Assembly: GCA_025356095.1 (NCBI GenBank)
Contig: JANXUR010000116.1
Span: 1-32,826 of the forward strand
Origin: Acidobacteriaceae bacterium
Lineage (GTDB): Bacteria; Acidobacteriota; Terriglobia; Terriglobales; Acidobacteriaceae
Direction of reading: 5' to 3'
Length of the DNA stretch: 32,826 nt
Shown here: positions 1 through 7,801 of the stretch, piece after piece
Layout of the letters: each line of letters opens with the position of its first letter
Numbering within the stretch: the stretch's first letter is position 1
Notes under the pieces: model-generated
Seen by the model: the letters and a program-made list of their open reading frames with translations, nothing else
The model's database searches: none
Told to the model about the DNA's origin: nothing
Made by a program: the position numbers and the translations under genes

Positions 1-155
1 CAGAAAATATCCTTTCCATTCCAAGTGTGGTGCGGCACGTCCGCCAAATGCGCCGGATCTAACTCGAGGTGGGTGTTGGTTTCGGCGGACGCCTTCGCGA
101 GCTCCGCCTGAGCTTCGAATTCCGCCCGCCAAGCCGCGTCGGACGATGACGCCAC
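1..155 (-). CDS. Partial hypothetical protein running off the left edge
   Basis: I do not recognise this protein. The minus strand is open from the window edge back to a stop at 198-200, and the translation has protein-like composition: an Ala/Glu-rich amphipathic stretch followed by a His/Pro-containing segment ending in HHTWNGKDIF at the edge. No ATG lies between the stop and the open stretch. The first plausible start is a GTG at 153-155, without a clear ribosome binding site, so this may be either a genuine gene 5' end or the remnant of a longer one whose beginning is lost. It is divergent from the truncated gene at 379. Confidence 0.35.
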   Translation of the reverse strand, partial: MASSSDAAWRAEFEAQAELAKASAETNTHLELDPAHLADVPHHTWNGKDIF

Positions 156-327
156 TAAATCCGAGAGTACTTTCTTTAGGAGCGCTTCCCAGTAATGTTA
201 TCAGGGCTGTCAAGTGGCTCTGAAGGGCCGCGCCTTGGAGGATAGCGCGAACCGTACCGCTCGAAGCTGCCGCCGTTCCCGATTTTGGAAGTACCTACGG
301 GCAGCCGGACTATTTGCCCTTCTGCCC

Positions 328-356
328 TTGACAGACGGCGTGGGGTATAACATACT
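328..356 (+). promoter_or_regulatory. Sigma-70-type promoter for the truncated beta-helix paralogue
   Basis: A perfect -35 TTGACA at 328-333 is followed after 17 bp by a -10-like CATACT at 351-356, and the ATG at 379 follows after a GTGAGGTGGG ribosome binding region. The intact paralogue at 2101 also has TTGACA, GTGAGGT and ATG in the same order, so the two upstream regions look related. Confidence 0.5.
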
Positions 357-378
357 CGCCGTGTGTGAGGTGGGATTA

Positions 379-754
379 ATGAAACAGGCGGCCTTGACCC
401 TAACTTTTGTGCTCGTCCTTGTCATGGATTGCGGTGCTCAGAGAACGCTCGACTGCAGCACGGTGAGGGCAGCAGCGGACGGAACAACGGATGTTCTCTC
501 GCGCATTGTCAACTGCGTAAATCTAGTTTCCGCCGCTTCGCCGACGGGTGGGGTGGCGGATGCCCGTAACATGGGAAACTTTTTTTCGACAATCACGCCA
601 CCCGCTCCAAGCACACCCTACACCCTCGGTGCGAACAACGTCACCCTGCTCCTCGGGACGTACCCGGTTGCCTTTAGCGGATCGTACACCGGCGGCCCCT
701 GGCAACAAGTCCGCCGCCGCCGTGAAGGAACTGGTGGGTGTGATCGGGGTATAG
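379..754 (+). pseudogene. Truncated paralogue of the beta-helix surface protein (N-terminal remnant)
   Basis: From the ATG at 379 the reading frame encodes a signal peptide and about 100 residues that align throughout with the N-terminus of the 768-residue protein at 2101. Shared blocks are LDCSTV, DVLSRI, CVNLVS, VADARNM or IADARNM, and YTLGANNVTLLLG. Similarity ends near position 680, about where the intact protein enters its beta-helix. In the original frame the rest is Arg-rich junk that reads through a terminator to 912. In another frame the sequence reads as a plausible protein tail (NKSAAAVKELVGVIGV) ending at the stop 752-754, 25 bp before the terminator. I infer a deletion that joined the 5' part of one gene to the 3' end of another. 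The promoter is intact, so a short secreted fragment could still be made. Confidence 0.7.
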
Positions 755-778
755 TGACTCGACGCACCAGCAATAAAG

Positions 779-816
779 AAGGCCGCGAGCCAATGCCAGC
801 GGCCTTTACCTTTCTT
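779..816. terminator. Bidirectional rho-independent terminator
   Basis: An 8-bp perfect stem (AAGGCCGC at 779-786 pairing with GCGGCCTT at 799-806) encloses a 12-nt loop. It is followed by TTTACCTTTCTT on the plus strand and by a CTTTATT tract on the minus strand. It lies between the convergent ends of the truncated gene (stop at 754) and the GloVer-repeat gene (stop at 831), so it probably serves both. Confidence 0.6.
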
Positions 817-830
817 ACCTGCAGGGAAAA

Positions 831-1961
831 CTACGGCGTGATCTTCCAGATGACGCCACAGCCGTTTCCGCCGCATTGGCTCGTATCGCCTCCCGTCCCT
901 GAAGCGCCATAGAGGCTTCCAGTACTGTCGCTGGTCAGAGCTGTGTAGTACCGCCCAAACGAGGCGTTGTTCACGTCGAGCAGGTCATTTACCGTCCACT
1001 GTTTGCTGGTGGCAGAGGAGTAGGCCTGAAAAACCTCGCCAAGATTGGAATACAGGATGCCGTAGTACTTTCCCTTCGCGTAGAGGAGCGAGTGCTCTGG
1101 CCTGTACGTCTCCGTGGCCGGATCGAACGATCGAAGAACCGTCGTGTTCCAGGTGCCTGAAGTATCTTGGTAGGTCTTGAAGATCGTGCCACCGTTGAAC
1201 CCGCCGCCACTCGAGCTTATTCCATAAAACGTTCCACCTGGGTTCCGCAGCATCGTTCCGGTCACGTCCACGGGGCTGGTGGGAGTCGAGTCGATGAGCG
1301 CGAGCGCTGTCAAATCCCAGCCGCTGAACTGATTCTGGCTAAGCTGGTACAGGTGTGTTGAGCTCGCAATGTAGGCGGTGCTAGGGTTCGCAAAGAACGG
1401 GAGAGAATTGGTGCCTACCTGCAGGCCCGCAATGTCCTGATACTGCCATGAGCTATCTCCGACCGGTGAGAGCTGAAACAAAGTGTAGTTTGTGGCCCCG
1501 AAGAGAGAACCGCTGTTGAAAACCAAGCCATTGATGGCGTTCGGGGAGAAGTTCCAAATCACTTGGAAAGTCCAGGGGTCCGCCAGGTTTGCGGGGCGGA
1601 TAAGCTCCCACGCCGTTCCTCCCCCGTACGTTCCTCCAATCAGGGCAATACCGTAGAGGTTGCCGGAGGGATCCATGGCAATCGCCCCGTAGGGAGACTT
1701 GCCATCGGAAGTGCCGTTGAACTCGTACAAGTCCACGAAAGCGTAGCTACCGTCTTTCTTGGGGTAGAGCCTGTAGATGTTGCCGGAGCCTTGCACGCCG
1801 CCCTCGGTCGTCCCGTAGAGGTTTCCCTTGTACAGGATCGGTGCAGATCCGGGCCCCTGCCCCTCAGTCGCTTGCAGGGTGTGAATAATCGTCGCGGTTG
1901 CGGCAGAGCCCATGATCGGGGTCAACAGCAACAGAAATGCCAAAACTAGAGATGCGCGCAT
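831..1961 (-). CDS. Secreted GloVer-type tandem-repeat protein
   Basis: A 376-residue exported protein. The chosen ATG gives a compact signal peptide (MRASLVLAFLLLL...GSAATA) and has GGAGG five bases upstream. A run of three in-frame ATGs at 2006-2012, with AGGAG upstream, is an alternative that would add 15 to 17 residues before the hydrophobic segment. The mature protein has about six repeats of the form G-x-LYG...GG-x-x-GGG-x-(I/A)-(Y/F/W)-(K/R/E)-L, for example GNLYGTTEGG, GNLYGIALIGG, GTFYGISSSGGG and GSLYGASGTGGD. These match the TIGR03803 'GloVer' extracellular repeat, common in Acidobacteria and Verrucomicrobia and thought to form a beta-propeller-like surface protein. No catalytic motif is visible. 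The gene lies in opposite orientation between two beta-helix paralogues, suggesting a surface-protein cluster. Confidence 0.8.
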   Translation of the reverse strand: MRASLVLAFLLLLTPIMGSAATATIIHTLQATEGQGPGSAPILYKGNLYGTTEGGVQGSGNIYRLYPKKDGSYAFVDLYEFNGTSDGKSPYGAIAMDPSGNLYGIALIGGTYGGGTAWELIRPANLADPWTFQVIWNFSPNAINGLVFNSGSLFGATNYTLFQLSPVGDSSWQYQDIAGLQVGTNSLPFFANPSTAYIASSTHLYQLSQNQFSGWDLTALALIDSTPTSPVDVTGTMLRNPGGTFYGISSSGGGFNGGTIFKTYQDTSGTWNTTVLRSFDPATETYRPEHSLLYAKGKYYGILYSNLGEVFQAYSSATSKQWTVNDLLDVNNASFGRYYTALTSDSTGSLYGASGTGGDTSQCGGNGCGVIWKITP

Positions 1962-2054
1962 AAAGGCCTCCAGAGGGGCGGGGCATCGCCCTGCTCGCCC
2001 AGACATCATCATGCTCCTCTTGAAACGCGAAAAGCAACCGGCGCTAAAGTGCTA

Positions 2055-2083
2055 TTGACAGCCATGTACTTCCGAATTATCGT
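2055..2083 (+). promoter_or_regulatory. Probable promoter of the beta-helix protein gene
   Basis: A perfect TTGACA lies at 2055-2060. The -10 is poorer: TATCGT at 2078-2083 with a 17-bp spacer, or AATTAT at 2075-2080 with a 14-bp spacer. GTGAGGT precedes the ATG at 2101, as it does in the truncated copy. Confidence 0.4.
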
Positions 2084-2100
2084 CCCTGTGAGGTATTGCG

Positions 2101-4407
2101 ATGCGCTTTGCAAAGTCCGCCGTGTTGCTTTTGCTCCTTGCAGTAACCCCTGCCGTGGCTCAACGCGTCCTCGATTGCAGCACGGTGGGAAGCAACGGTT
2201 CCCCGAACGATGTGCTTTCACGAATTAAGGAGTGCGTCAACCTAGTTTCTTCGATGGCCGCTTCGAGCGGCATGGCAGGGATAGCGGACGCGCGAAATAT
2301 GGCAGCGTATGGCTCGATCGTCTCGCCCACGGCGAACGCGACGTACACGCTCGGTGCGAACAACGTAACACTGCTGCTCGGCGACTACACGATTGTGTTT
2401 CAGGGCACCAGCTACTCGATCACGCCGCTCACAATAGCCAACGGCACAAATCCGGTGAGCAACTTTTCCATTATTGGTATGGGGAGCGGCGGGCGCTCCG
2501 AAAATGCTGCGACCAGCTTTGATTTTTCCAGCATTGCGATTTCCGGAGCCGGCAATATTCCGCTGATGGACGTCAAATGCACAAGCGGCTGCACATTTAA
2601 GGATTTTCAAATCAAAGGGACGCTGACGTCAACCACCAGCATTGTCACTGGGGTAGCGGGGTATGGCGGAATTCAAACTGACAAAGATGTTGCCGCTACC
2701 GACGTAGTGTTAGACGGAATGAGCATTGTCAATGCCGCTGGCAGCGGCATCGTGCTTGGGAGCGGCACGCAGCCTTGCACTGATTGTGAGGTGAAGAACT
2801 CATATGTGCATCAGGCATGGAGATCGGGCATTGAAGCGTTTTATGGCACGAACTTTAGAGCGACCAACAATGTAATTCTTGATACAGCTGTTTCTGTGAT
2901 CAAATTGGGCACAGGCTCAGGCGGTGGATACGGCTTTGGAATTCATACCCTACCTCCAACTAGCTCGACCACACCATCACAATACGTTCTGATATCCGAC
3001 AACTATGTTGGCACGTCAGCAACTTCAATTAAAGGTACAGCTACAACAGGTGTGTGCGCTGCATCGGGCAGCGCTCTCTACGGTTGCAATCAGGGAATCC
3101 AGACGGACGGTTCTTCACACTGTACGATCAGAAACAATTGGCTTGTGAATGTTGAAAAAGAAGCGATCGCGGTGACCTGCACCGACAGCCTCGTGACTGG
3201 AAATCACGTATACGACCAGGTCTGGGCCAACGGGTCTGGACCGGGGTGCGTTTCAATCTTTGGCTCTTCTGGCGGCGGCACGGCTCCGGCATTTACATCG
3301 CAGTTCGCCGTGCAAAACAATTTCTGCTATGTGAACACGACTGCGGGCGGAGGCAACAACTCTGGCTACGTCGTCCAGATTCATAACGGCAACTCGGGTA
3401 ACGGAAATGGTTTCATTAGTATGTCAAACGGTGTCGTGGCGGGGAACATCGGGTGGGGCAATCTGACCTCGGGGCTCAAGCTCACGCTTTTGGACACAGT
3501 GGGCACCAATGGTTATACGGACTCGAACATAGATGTCCACGACAACCAATGGGTGTCATCTTATGGGATGTTCGCTCCGCTCCAGTACGTGACTTCAGGC
3601 GCAGTGCTCACTGGCAACTTTATTTGGTCGCGGAACCTAATGGACGCAAGCGGGAACATGACGATCCCCAACCAGAGTGGTTTCAACTTCTTTCAAGATG
3701 CGATCTCGCAGCGGGAAAGCAGCACGAATCAGCCAGCTGGTGTGATTGGGATCGATTTCATGTTCGCCGACCCGACCGACCATTGGCTAATGACACAGGG
3801 GGGAGCCTCAGTCTTCAAGGTGCAAGGGTCGGCAAAGGGCACGTTCCTCACCACCGGCAACATCCCCGCATTCGACTCAAACAAATTGCTTGTCGACTCG
3901 GGGGTACCCAGCGCCAATGTTGTTCAGAACACTTCTGGAACCTCGAACACGCTTCCAAAGTTCGGCACGCCACCGGCTGTTGTGAACTCCTCGGTGACCG
4001 ACGATGGCACGAATGTCGGCCTGACGGAGCAAGTCAAGTTGAAGCGCATCAGTGTCGCAAATGGTACCGCTCAAACCATGGGCAACATCGTACTCAGTGG
4101 GAGTGGCGGCGGATGGGGGACTGGCAACTCGGTGTCCGGTGTCGTGGGAACGGATCAGGCCCTCTCGTTCGTCGCAAACAGCGGAACCAGCGTCGGGTCC
4201 GCTCCATATACGATCACGGTCACCTTCAAGGATGGCGCTTGGGACAATCCTCCAATTTGCGTCGACAAGAATGAGGCAGTATCAGCCGGCGCGTCACTGC
4301 TAACGGTCAAGAACACCACCACAGCCACCACGCTCACGATGACCGTAACGACCGCTCTTACAGCGTCGGCGAACTATACTTTCAACGTCCTGTGTTTCGG
4401 TCGCTGA
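2101..4407 (+). CDS. Secreted right-handed beta-helix protein with tail-fibre-like C-terminus
   Basis: A 768-residue exported protein with a classic signal peptide (MRFAKSAVLLLLLAVTPAVA, cleaved before Gln). Residues about 20-110 form the conserved N-terminal block shared with the truncated paralogue at 379. Residues about 130-510 carry parallel beta-helix repeats rich in short G-x-V-x-x-N-x-(V/I) turns (ATNNVILDT, ISDNYVG, IRNNWLVNV, VTGNHVYD, VQNNFCYV), as in pectate-lyase-like or phage tailspike folds. Residues about 540-768 resemble phage tail-fibre C-termini: a Ser/Thr/Asn-rich linker, then a terminal domain with PPICVDKN and ending FNVLCFGR. No catalytic residues can be assigned. Likely roles are surface adhesion or polysaccharide binding or cleavage. 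Codon use looks more AT-tolerant than in neighbouring housekeeping genes, which fits an accessory or transferred gene. Its stop is 6 bp from that of the convergent cyclophilin gene. Confidence 0.75.
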   Translation: MRFAKSAVLLLLLAVTPAVAQRVLDCSTVGSNGSPNDVLSRIKECVNLVSSMAASSGMAGIADARNMAAYGSIVSPTANATYTLGANNVTLLLGDYTIVFQGTSYSITPLTIANGTNPVSNFSIIGMGSGGRSENAATSFDFSSIAISGAGNIPLMDVKCTSGCTFKDFQIKGTLTSTTSIVTGVAGYGGIQTDKDVAATDVVLDGMSIVNAAGSGIVLGSGTQPCTDCEVKNSYVHQAWRSGIEAFYGTNFRATNNVILDTAVSVIKLGTGSGGGYGFGIHTLPPTSSTTPSQYVLISDNYVGTSATSIKGTATTGVCAASGSALYGCNQGIQTDGSSHCTIRNNWLVNVEKEAIAVTCTDSLVTGNHVYDQVWANGSGPGCVSIFGSSGGGTAPAFTSQFAVQNNFCYVNTTAGGGNNSGYVVQIHNGNSGNGNGFISMSNGVVAGNIGWGNLTSGLKLTLLDTVGTNGYTDSNIDVHDNQWVSSYGMFAPLQYVTSGAVLTGNFIWSRNLMDASGNMTIPNQSGFNFFQDAISQRESSTNQPAGVIGIDFMFADPTDHWLMTQGGASVFKVQGSAKGTFLTTGNIPAFDSNKLLVDSGVPSANVVQNTSGTSNTLPKFGTPPAVVNSSVTDDGTNVGLTEQVKLKRISVANGTAQTMGNIVLSGSGGGWGTGNSVSGVVGTDQALSFVANSGTSVGSAPYTITVTFKDGAWDNPPICVDKNEAVSAGASLLTVKNTTTATTLTMTVTTALTASANYTFNVLCFGR

Positions 4408-4413
4408 GCGCCG

Positions 4414-4941
4414 TTACACCCTCTCCACCACCACCGACTCCAGCACTACATCCTTGCGCGGACGGTCCTGTGGGCCGCGAGCTACTTTGGAGATATTCTC
4501 CGCCACCTCGTAGCCTTCCACCACTTCGCCAAAGATGGTGTGCTTGCCGGTGAGCCACTGCGTGGCCGCCGTGGTAATGAAGAACTGCGACCCGTTGGTG
4601 TTCGGGCCGGAGTTAGCCATGGCCAGCTTGCCCGGCTTGTCAAAACCGTGTGGTGATCCCTTGGTCTCGTCCTCAAACTTATAGCCCGGGCCGCCGTTGC
4701 CCATGCCAAGCGGGTCGCCGCCTTGAATCATGAAGTCGGGAATCACGCGATGGAAGACGGTACCGTCATACAGCTTGTCAGTTGTCTTGTTGTTAGTGGA
4801 AGGATGCGTCCACTCGCGCGCGCCAGCGGCAAGCTCCGCAAAGTTGGCCACAGTTTTGGGCGCTTCAGCAGGGAACAGGCGGCACACGATCGTGCCCTCG
4901 GAGGTGGTGAAGGTAGCGTAGGTACCAGCAGGACGGCTCAT
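4414..4941 (-). CDS. ppiB: Cytosolic cyclophilin-type peptidyl-prolyl cis-trans isomerase
   Basis: A 175-residue single-domain cyclophilin of normal family length that isomerises Xaa-Pro bonds during protein folding. The hallmark motifs are [15 protein letters not shown] (containing the catalytic Arg, Phe, Met and Gln), [20 protein letters not shown], and W-L-x-G-K-HTIFGEV, which retains the Trp that binds cyclosporin in sensitive members. There is no signal peptide, so it should act in the cytoplasm. AAAGGA lies about ten bases before the ATG. The upstream gap to the LolA-like gene contains an AT-rich stretch with a T7 run, but no convincing promoter hexamer pair was found. A second, exported cyclophilin lies at 6121. 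Confidence 0.93.
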   Translation of the reverse strand: MSRPAGTYATFTTSEGTIVCRLFPAEAPKTVANFAELAAGAREWTHPSTNNKTTDKLYDGTVFHRVIPDFMIQGGDPLGMGNGGPGYKFEDETKGSPHGFDKPGKLAMANSGPNTNGSQFFITTAATQWLTGKHTIFGEVVEGYEVAENISKVARGPQDRPRKDVVLESVVVERV

Positions 4942-5029
4942 ATTGGTTAAATCCTTTCATGCCACATGGAATCAATAAAAAAAGTACGCATTCCCATTCA
5001 AGTGGATTCGAACAGGAAGGTCAAGCGGC

Positions 5030-5992
5030 CTATTGTTTTGGGGCAGACGCTTCTGGAGTTGGCACCACTTCGCCCACTACGGTCATCTTGCTCTCGGCGC
5101 GAAAGCGCTTGTAGTCGGAATACTGCACGTCTACCGACTCACGTACACCCTTGAACAGTGCAATCCGCGCGTCAATGGTGGCAGCGATATGCATCGGCAG
5201 CCACACTTCGTTATTCACCTTGGTCTGCTCCAGCGTAAACTTAGTACCTTTATGGATGCGCGCTACGAACAAGCCAAAAGCCAGAGTATCTATCGCCTCG
5301 GCCTCCAGCTTCACCAGTTGCGGTTCGCTGGTGGCAATCCATCCCTTCATGCGAAACTTATTCAGGTACTTGGCACTATCTTCGTGGCCTACAAAGTCAG
5401 GCCGAGGCTCGGCCTCAATTACGTAAGTCTCTATGCCGCCAAGAGTTTGGTAGCCGATGTGGCGGAAGCGATAAGCATTCCCAATTTCACGGACAAACTT
5501 GCGTCCGTTTTCGCGATCCTTCTCTAGTGTTTCCTCACGCTTCTCGCGGTCGTGGTCACTCTCGTTCTTATGCTTGTCAATGATCTTTTGGATCTTCTCT
5601 TCTTCCTTGGCGGCGTCGTGCGCCGAGAGCGGCTTGCCATCTTTAGAAACCAGTCGCTCCACCTGCTCACCGGCGACAACCAATACTTCGCTAGTCTTGG
5701 TTTCGGTGGAGGTCGCATTGCCGCTGCCATCTAATTTGTGCTGCACTTCAGTCTGCGTGTAAGTGTAGAAACCCTGCTTCCCGTTGTTGGCGATGTCCGC
5801 CTCGGCTGCTTTGGCAATGAGCGCTTGTATCTCGGCGTCGGTGAGTAACCTAGGTTGAGCGGCTTTCGGGGCAGGAGTCTGTGAGGCTATCGCAGACGGT
5901 TCCTGCGCGCAGGCTATCGGCATCAACCCGACTGCCAACGTAAGAGCGCAGGCCGTACTCTGCAAAACTCCACAGCGCTTACCGTAGAACAT
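5030..5992 (-). CDS. Secreted LolA-like protein with a charged coiled-coil insert, function unknown
   Basis: A 320-residue exported protein. The ATG at 5992 has GGAGAAG just upstream and gives a signal peptide ending near GLMPIACAQ; the longer open frame to 6073 has no supporting site. After a Pro/Ala linker comes LLTDAEIQALIAKA and a YTYTQTEV strand. A very charged helical segment follows at about residues 120-170 (KEEEKIQKIIDKHKN... DREKREETLEKDREN) and looks like coiled coil. The C-terminal half alternates beta-strands typical of outer-membrane lipoprotein-sorting (LolA/LolB-fold) relatives: ETYVIEAEPRP, GWIATSEPQLVKLEAEA and LPMHIAATIDARI. The fold assignment is inference from pattern. 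Being flanked by two prolyl isomerases suggests a link to envelope protein folding or trafficking, but no partner is proven. Confidence 0.6.
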   Translation of the reverse strand: MFYGKRCGVLQSTACALTLAVGLMPIACAQEPSAIASQTPAPKAAQPRLLTDAEIQALIAKAAEADIANNGKQGFYTYTQTEVQHKLDGSGNATSTETKTSEVLVVAGEQVERLVSKDGKPLSAHDAAKEEEKIQKIIDKHKNESDHDREKREETLEKDRENGRKFVREIGNAYRFRHIGYQTLGGIETYVIEAEPRPDFVGHEDSAKYLNKFRMKGWIATSEPQLVKLEAEAIDTLAFGLFVARIHKGTKFTLEQTKVNNEVWLPMHIAATIDARIALFKGVRESVDVQYSDYKRFRAESKMTVVGEVVPTPEASAPKQ

Positions 5993-6074
5993 ACTTCTCC
6001 TAAGTTCTAACATCATAAGATGCAATACGAAGTCAGACGCACCCGGGTTCCCGCAAGATACTCGATAAAACAAA

Positions 6075-6097
6075 TGGGGCGGATGAGGGCCGCCCCA
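6075..6097 (-). terminator. Rho-independent terminator downstream of the exported cyclophilin
   Basis: An 8-bp GC-rich stem (TGGGGCGG pairing with CCGCCCCA) with a 7-nt loop is followed on the minus strand by TTTGTTTTAT. It lies 24 bp past the stop codon at 6121, so it should separate the exported cyclophilin from the LolA-like gene. Confidence 0.75.
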
Positions 6098-6120
6098 CTC
6101 TCATCTGGAGCATCTTTCAA

Positions 6121-6873
6121 TTACTTTGTCGCGGGTTTAGCCGCAGGCTTCGCTGCGGCCTTGGTTGCCGGTTTCGCAACTGGCTTAGCCGCCGCTGCTC
6201 CCGGAATGCCGCTAATCGTCACGTGCTTCAGTACGACTGGGGTAAACGGCCGATCATTCTGCGGGTCGCGATACACCTGCGCAATCTTCTTCACCAACTC
6301 TACTGACGCATCGTCGCATTGCCCAAAGATGGTGTGCCTATTATTCAGGTGCGGCGTGGGCACTTCCGTGATAAAGAACTGCGACCCATTGGTGCTGGGG
6401 CCAGAGTTTGCCATTGCCAACTTTCCCGGCTTATCGAATTGCAGCGATGGGTCGAATTCATCCTTGAATGTGTATCCTGGGTCACCTTCGCCGGTACCCA
6501 TTGGGTCGCCGCCTTGAATCATAAAGTTCGGAATCACCCGATGAAAGATGGTGCCATCATAAAGGGGCTTGCCCGTAACCTTCTTGTGGGTTTTCGGATC
6601 AGTCCATGCTTTTGTTCCCCGGGCTAAGCCGACAAAGTTCGCCACGGTTTCGGGTGCTTGCTTGGGATACAAATCACATGTAAGAGTACCCATGGATGTA
6701 AGTAACGTCGCCTTGGGCGTGACCGGTGCAGTTGGCGTGCCAGCCGTGCTCGACTTATGAGCCGCAGAAGGCTTGTGTATGGCGGTACCGGCGGCCGCTT
6801 TGGTCGTGCTGGTTTGGGCGCTTGCCGCTGCAACCACTGTCAGCAAGATTGCTGTAACGAATACTCTATTCAT
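6121..6873 (-). CDS. Exported cyclophilin-type prolyl isomerase with Ala/Lys/Pro tail
   Basis: A 250-residue protein with a signal peptide ([20 protein letters not shown]), a Ser/Thr/Ala/Lys linker to about residue 50, and a complete cyclophilin domain at about 52-220. Motifs are [35 protein letters not shown] and [10 protein letters not shown]. The Trp seen in the cytosolic copy is replaced in the [10 protein letters not shown] segment, as in many bacterial periplasmic forms. The last 30 or so residues are an imperfect A-K-P repeat ([21 protein letters not shown]), strongly basic like histone-H1-type or cell-wall-binding tails. It should assist folding of exported proteins. GGAGAAG lies upstream of the ATG, and a terminator follows the stop. 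Confidence 0.9.
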   Translation of the reverse strand: MNRVFVTAILLTVVAAASAQTSTTKAAAGTAIHKPSAAHKSSTAGTPTAPVTPKATLLTSMGTLTCDLYPKQAPETVANFVGLARGTKAWTDPKTHKKVTGKPLYDGTIFHRVIPNFMIQGGDPMGTGEGDPGYTFKDEFDPSLQFDKPGKLAMANSGPSTNGSQFFITEVPTPHLNNRHTIFGQCDDASVELVKKIAQVYRDPQNDRPFTPVVLKHVTISGIPGAAAAKPVAKPATKAAAKPAAKPATK

Positions 6874-6962
6874 GAATCTTCTCCTCAGAATGCCACGCTT
6901 CTACTAGCGGTATTTCAAACATCAAACCCGATGGATATTGGGGAGGACGGCTCCCGCAAAAC

Positions 6963-7000
6963 ACAACGGGCGAACCCAGGCAACGCAGTCCGCCCGTTGT
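6963..7000 (-). terminator. Terminator of the sdhCAB operon
   Basis: A perfect 10-bp inverted repeat (ACAACGGGCG at 6963-6972 and CGCCCGTTGT at 6991-7000) has an 18-nt loop and is followed on the minus strand by GTTTTGCGGG. It begins 17 bp after the sdhB stop. The T tract is short, so termination may be partial. Confidence 0.65.
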
Positions 7001-7017
7001 AGACCTGCTTTGCAAGC

Positions 7018-7776
7018 CTACTTACGAAACAAGTCGCCTACCGCTTGTACCATTACGTCTCGACTTACTTCGCTGATGGCCTTGGTTAACTGAATTTCCT
7101 TGGGGCAGACTTCCACGCAGTTTTGCGCATACCCACACTCGTGGATGCCGCCATCGCCCATCAGCGCGTCCAGTCGCTCGCGCTTGAGCGATTCGCCAGT
7201 CGGATGCGAGTTGAATAGCTTGACCTGCGCAATGGTGGCCGCACCTACAAAATTCGTATCATCGTTAAACTGAGGGCAGGCTTCCATGCACGAACAGCAG
7301 GAGATGCATCGCGAAATTGGGTATAACTCCTCCTGCAGCGTCATGCTCTGGCGGGGACCTTCGCCTAAGTCATAGGTACCATCCAGTGGCACCCACGCTT
7401 TTACCCGCTTCAAGTTCTCAAACAGCACACTGCGGTCTACGCGCAAATCGCGTACAACAGGGAACTTTTTCAATGGCTCAACGGTAATGGGCTGGTCGAG
7501 CTTGTCAATCAACGCAGAACAAGCCATGCGCACCTTACCGTTAATCACCATGGCACAGGATCCGCAGACTTCCTCCAGACAGTTCGCGTCGTAGGTGATC
7601 GCACTGGTCTCGTGGCCGTCTTTGGTCTGCCCGGTAGCGGCGATCTCCATTAGACTCGAGATCACGTTCATCCCCGCCCGCCAAGGAAGTTCATACTCTT
7701 CCCAATGCGGGTTCCCCGCCGGGGCGTCCTGTCGCTTAATCTTGATCTGCACTGTTTTTGCTGTAGCCGTCGCCAT
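7018..7776 (-). CDS. sdhB: Succinate dehydrogenase iron-sulfur subunit
   Basis: A 252-residue electron-transfer subunit of succinate:quinone oxidoreductase (complex II). It carries electrons from SdhA flavin through three Fe-S clusters to the membrane quinone site. The N-terminal ferredoxin-like domain has CLEEVCGSC followed by a fourth Cys in VRMAC, for the [2Fe-2S] cluster. The C-terminal domain has CISCCSCMEACP and CGYAQNCVEVCP, supplying ligands for the [4Fe-4S] and [3Fe-4S] clusters. The ATG at 7776 was chosen because the upstream extension to 7818 lies in the hairpin-containing spacer and is not conserved-looking. It is last in the sdhC-sdhA-sdhB operon, separated from sdhA by about 104 bp with REP-like hairpins, and followed by a terminator. 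Confidence 0.95.
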   Translation of the reverse strand: MATATAKTVQIKIKRQDAPAGNPHWEEYELPWRAGMNVISSLMEIAATGQTKDGHETSAITYDANCLEEVCGSCAMVINGKVRMACSALIDKLDQPITVEPLKKFPVVRDLRVDRSVLFENLKRVKAWVPLDGTYDLGEGPRQSMTLQEELYPISRCISCCSCMEACPQFNDDTNFVGAATIAQVKLFNSHPTGESLKRERLDALMGDGGIHECGYAQNCVEVCPKEIQLTKAISEVSRDVMVQAVGDLFRK

Positions 7777-7801
7777 AACCTTTGTGCCCTCTGTTACCGC
7801 A

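Noticed and set aside
214-378. In-frame upstream extension of the truncated gene to a GTG at 214
   Set aside because: The extension is Arg-rich with no homology to the paralogue, and a promoter (328-356) lies inside it. The signal peptide begins at the ATG at 379.
4968-4985. A7/T7 run as a terminator of the LolA-like gene
   Set aside because: No GC-rich stem precedes the T run on the minus strand.
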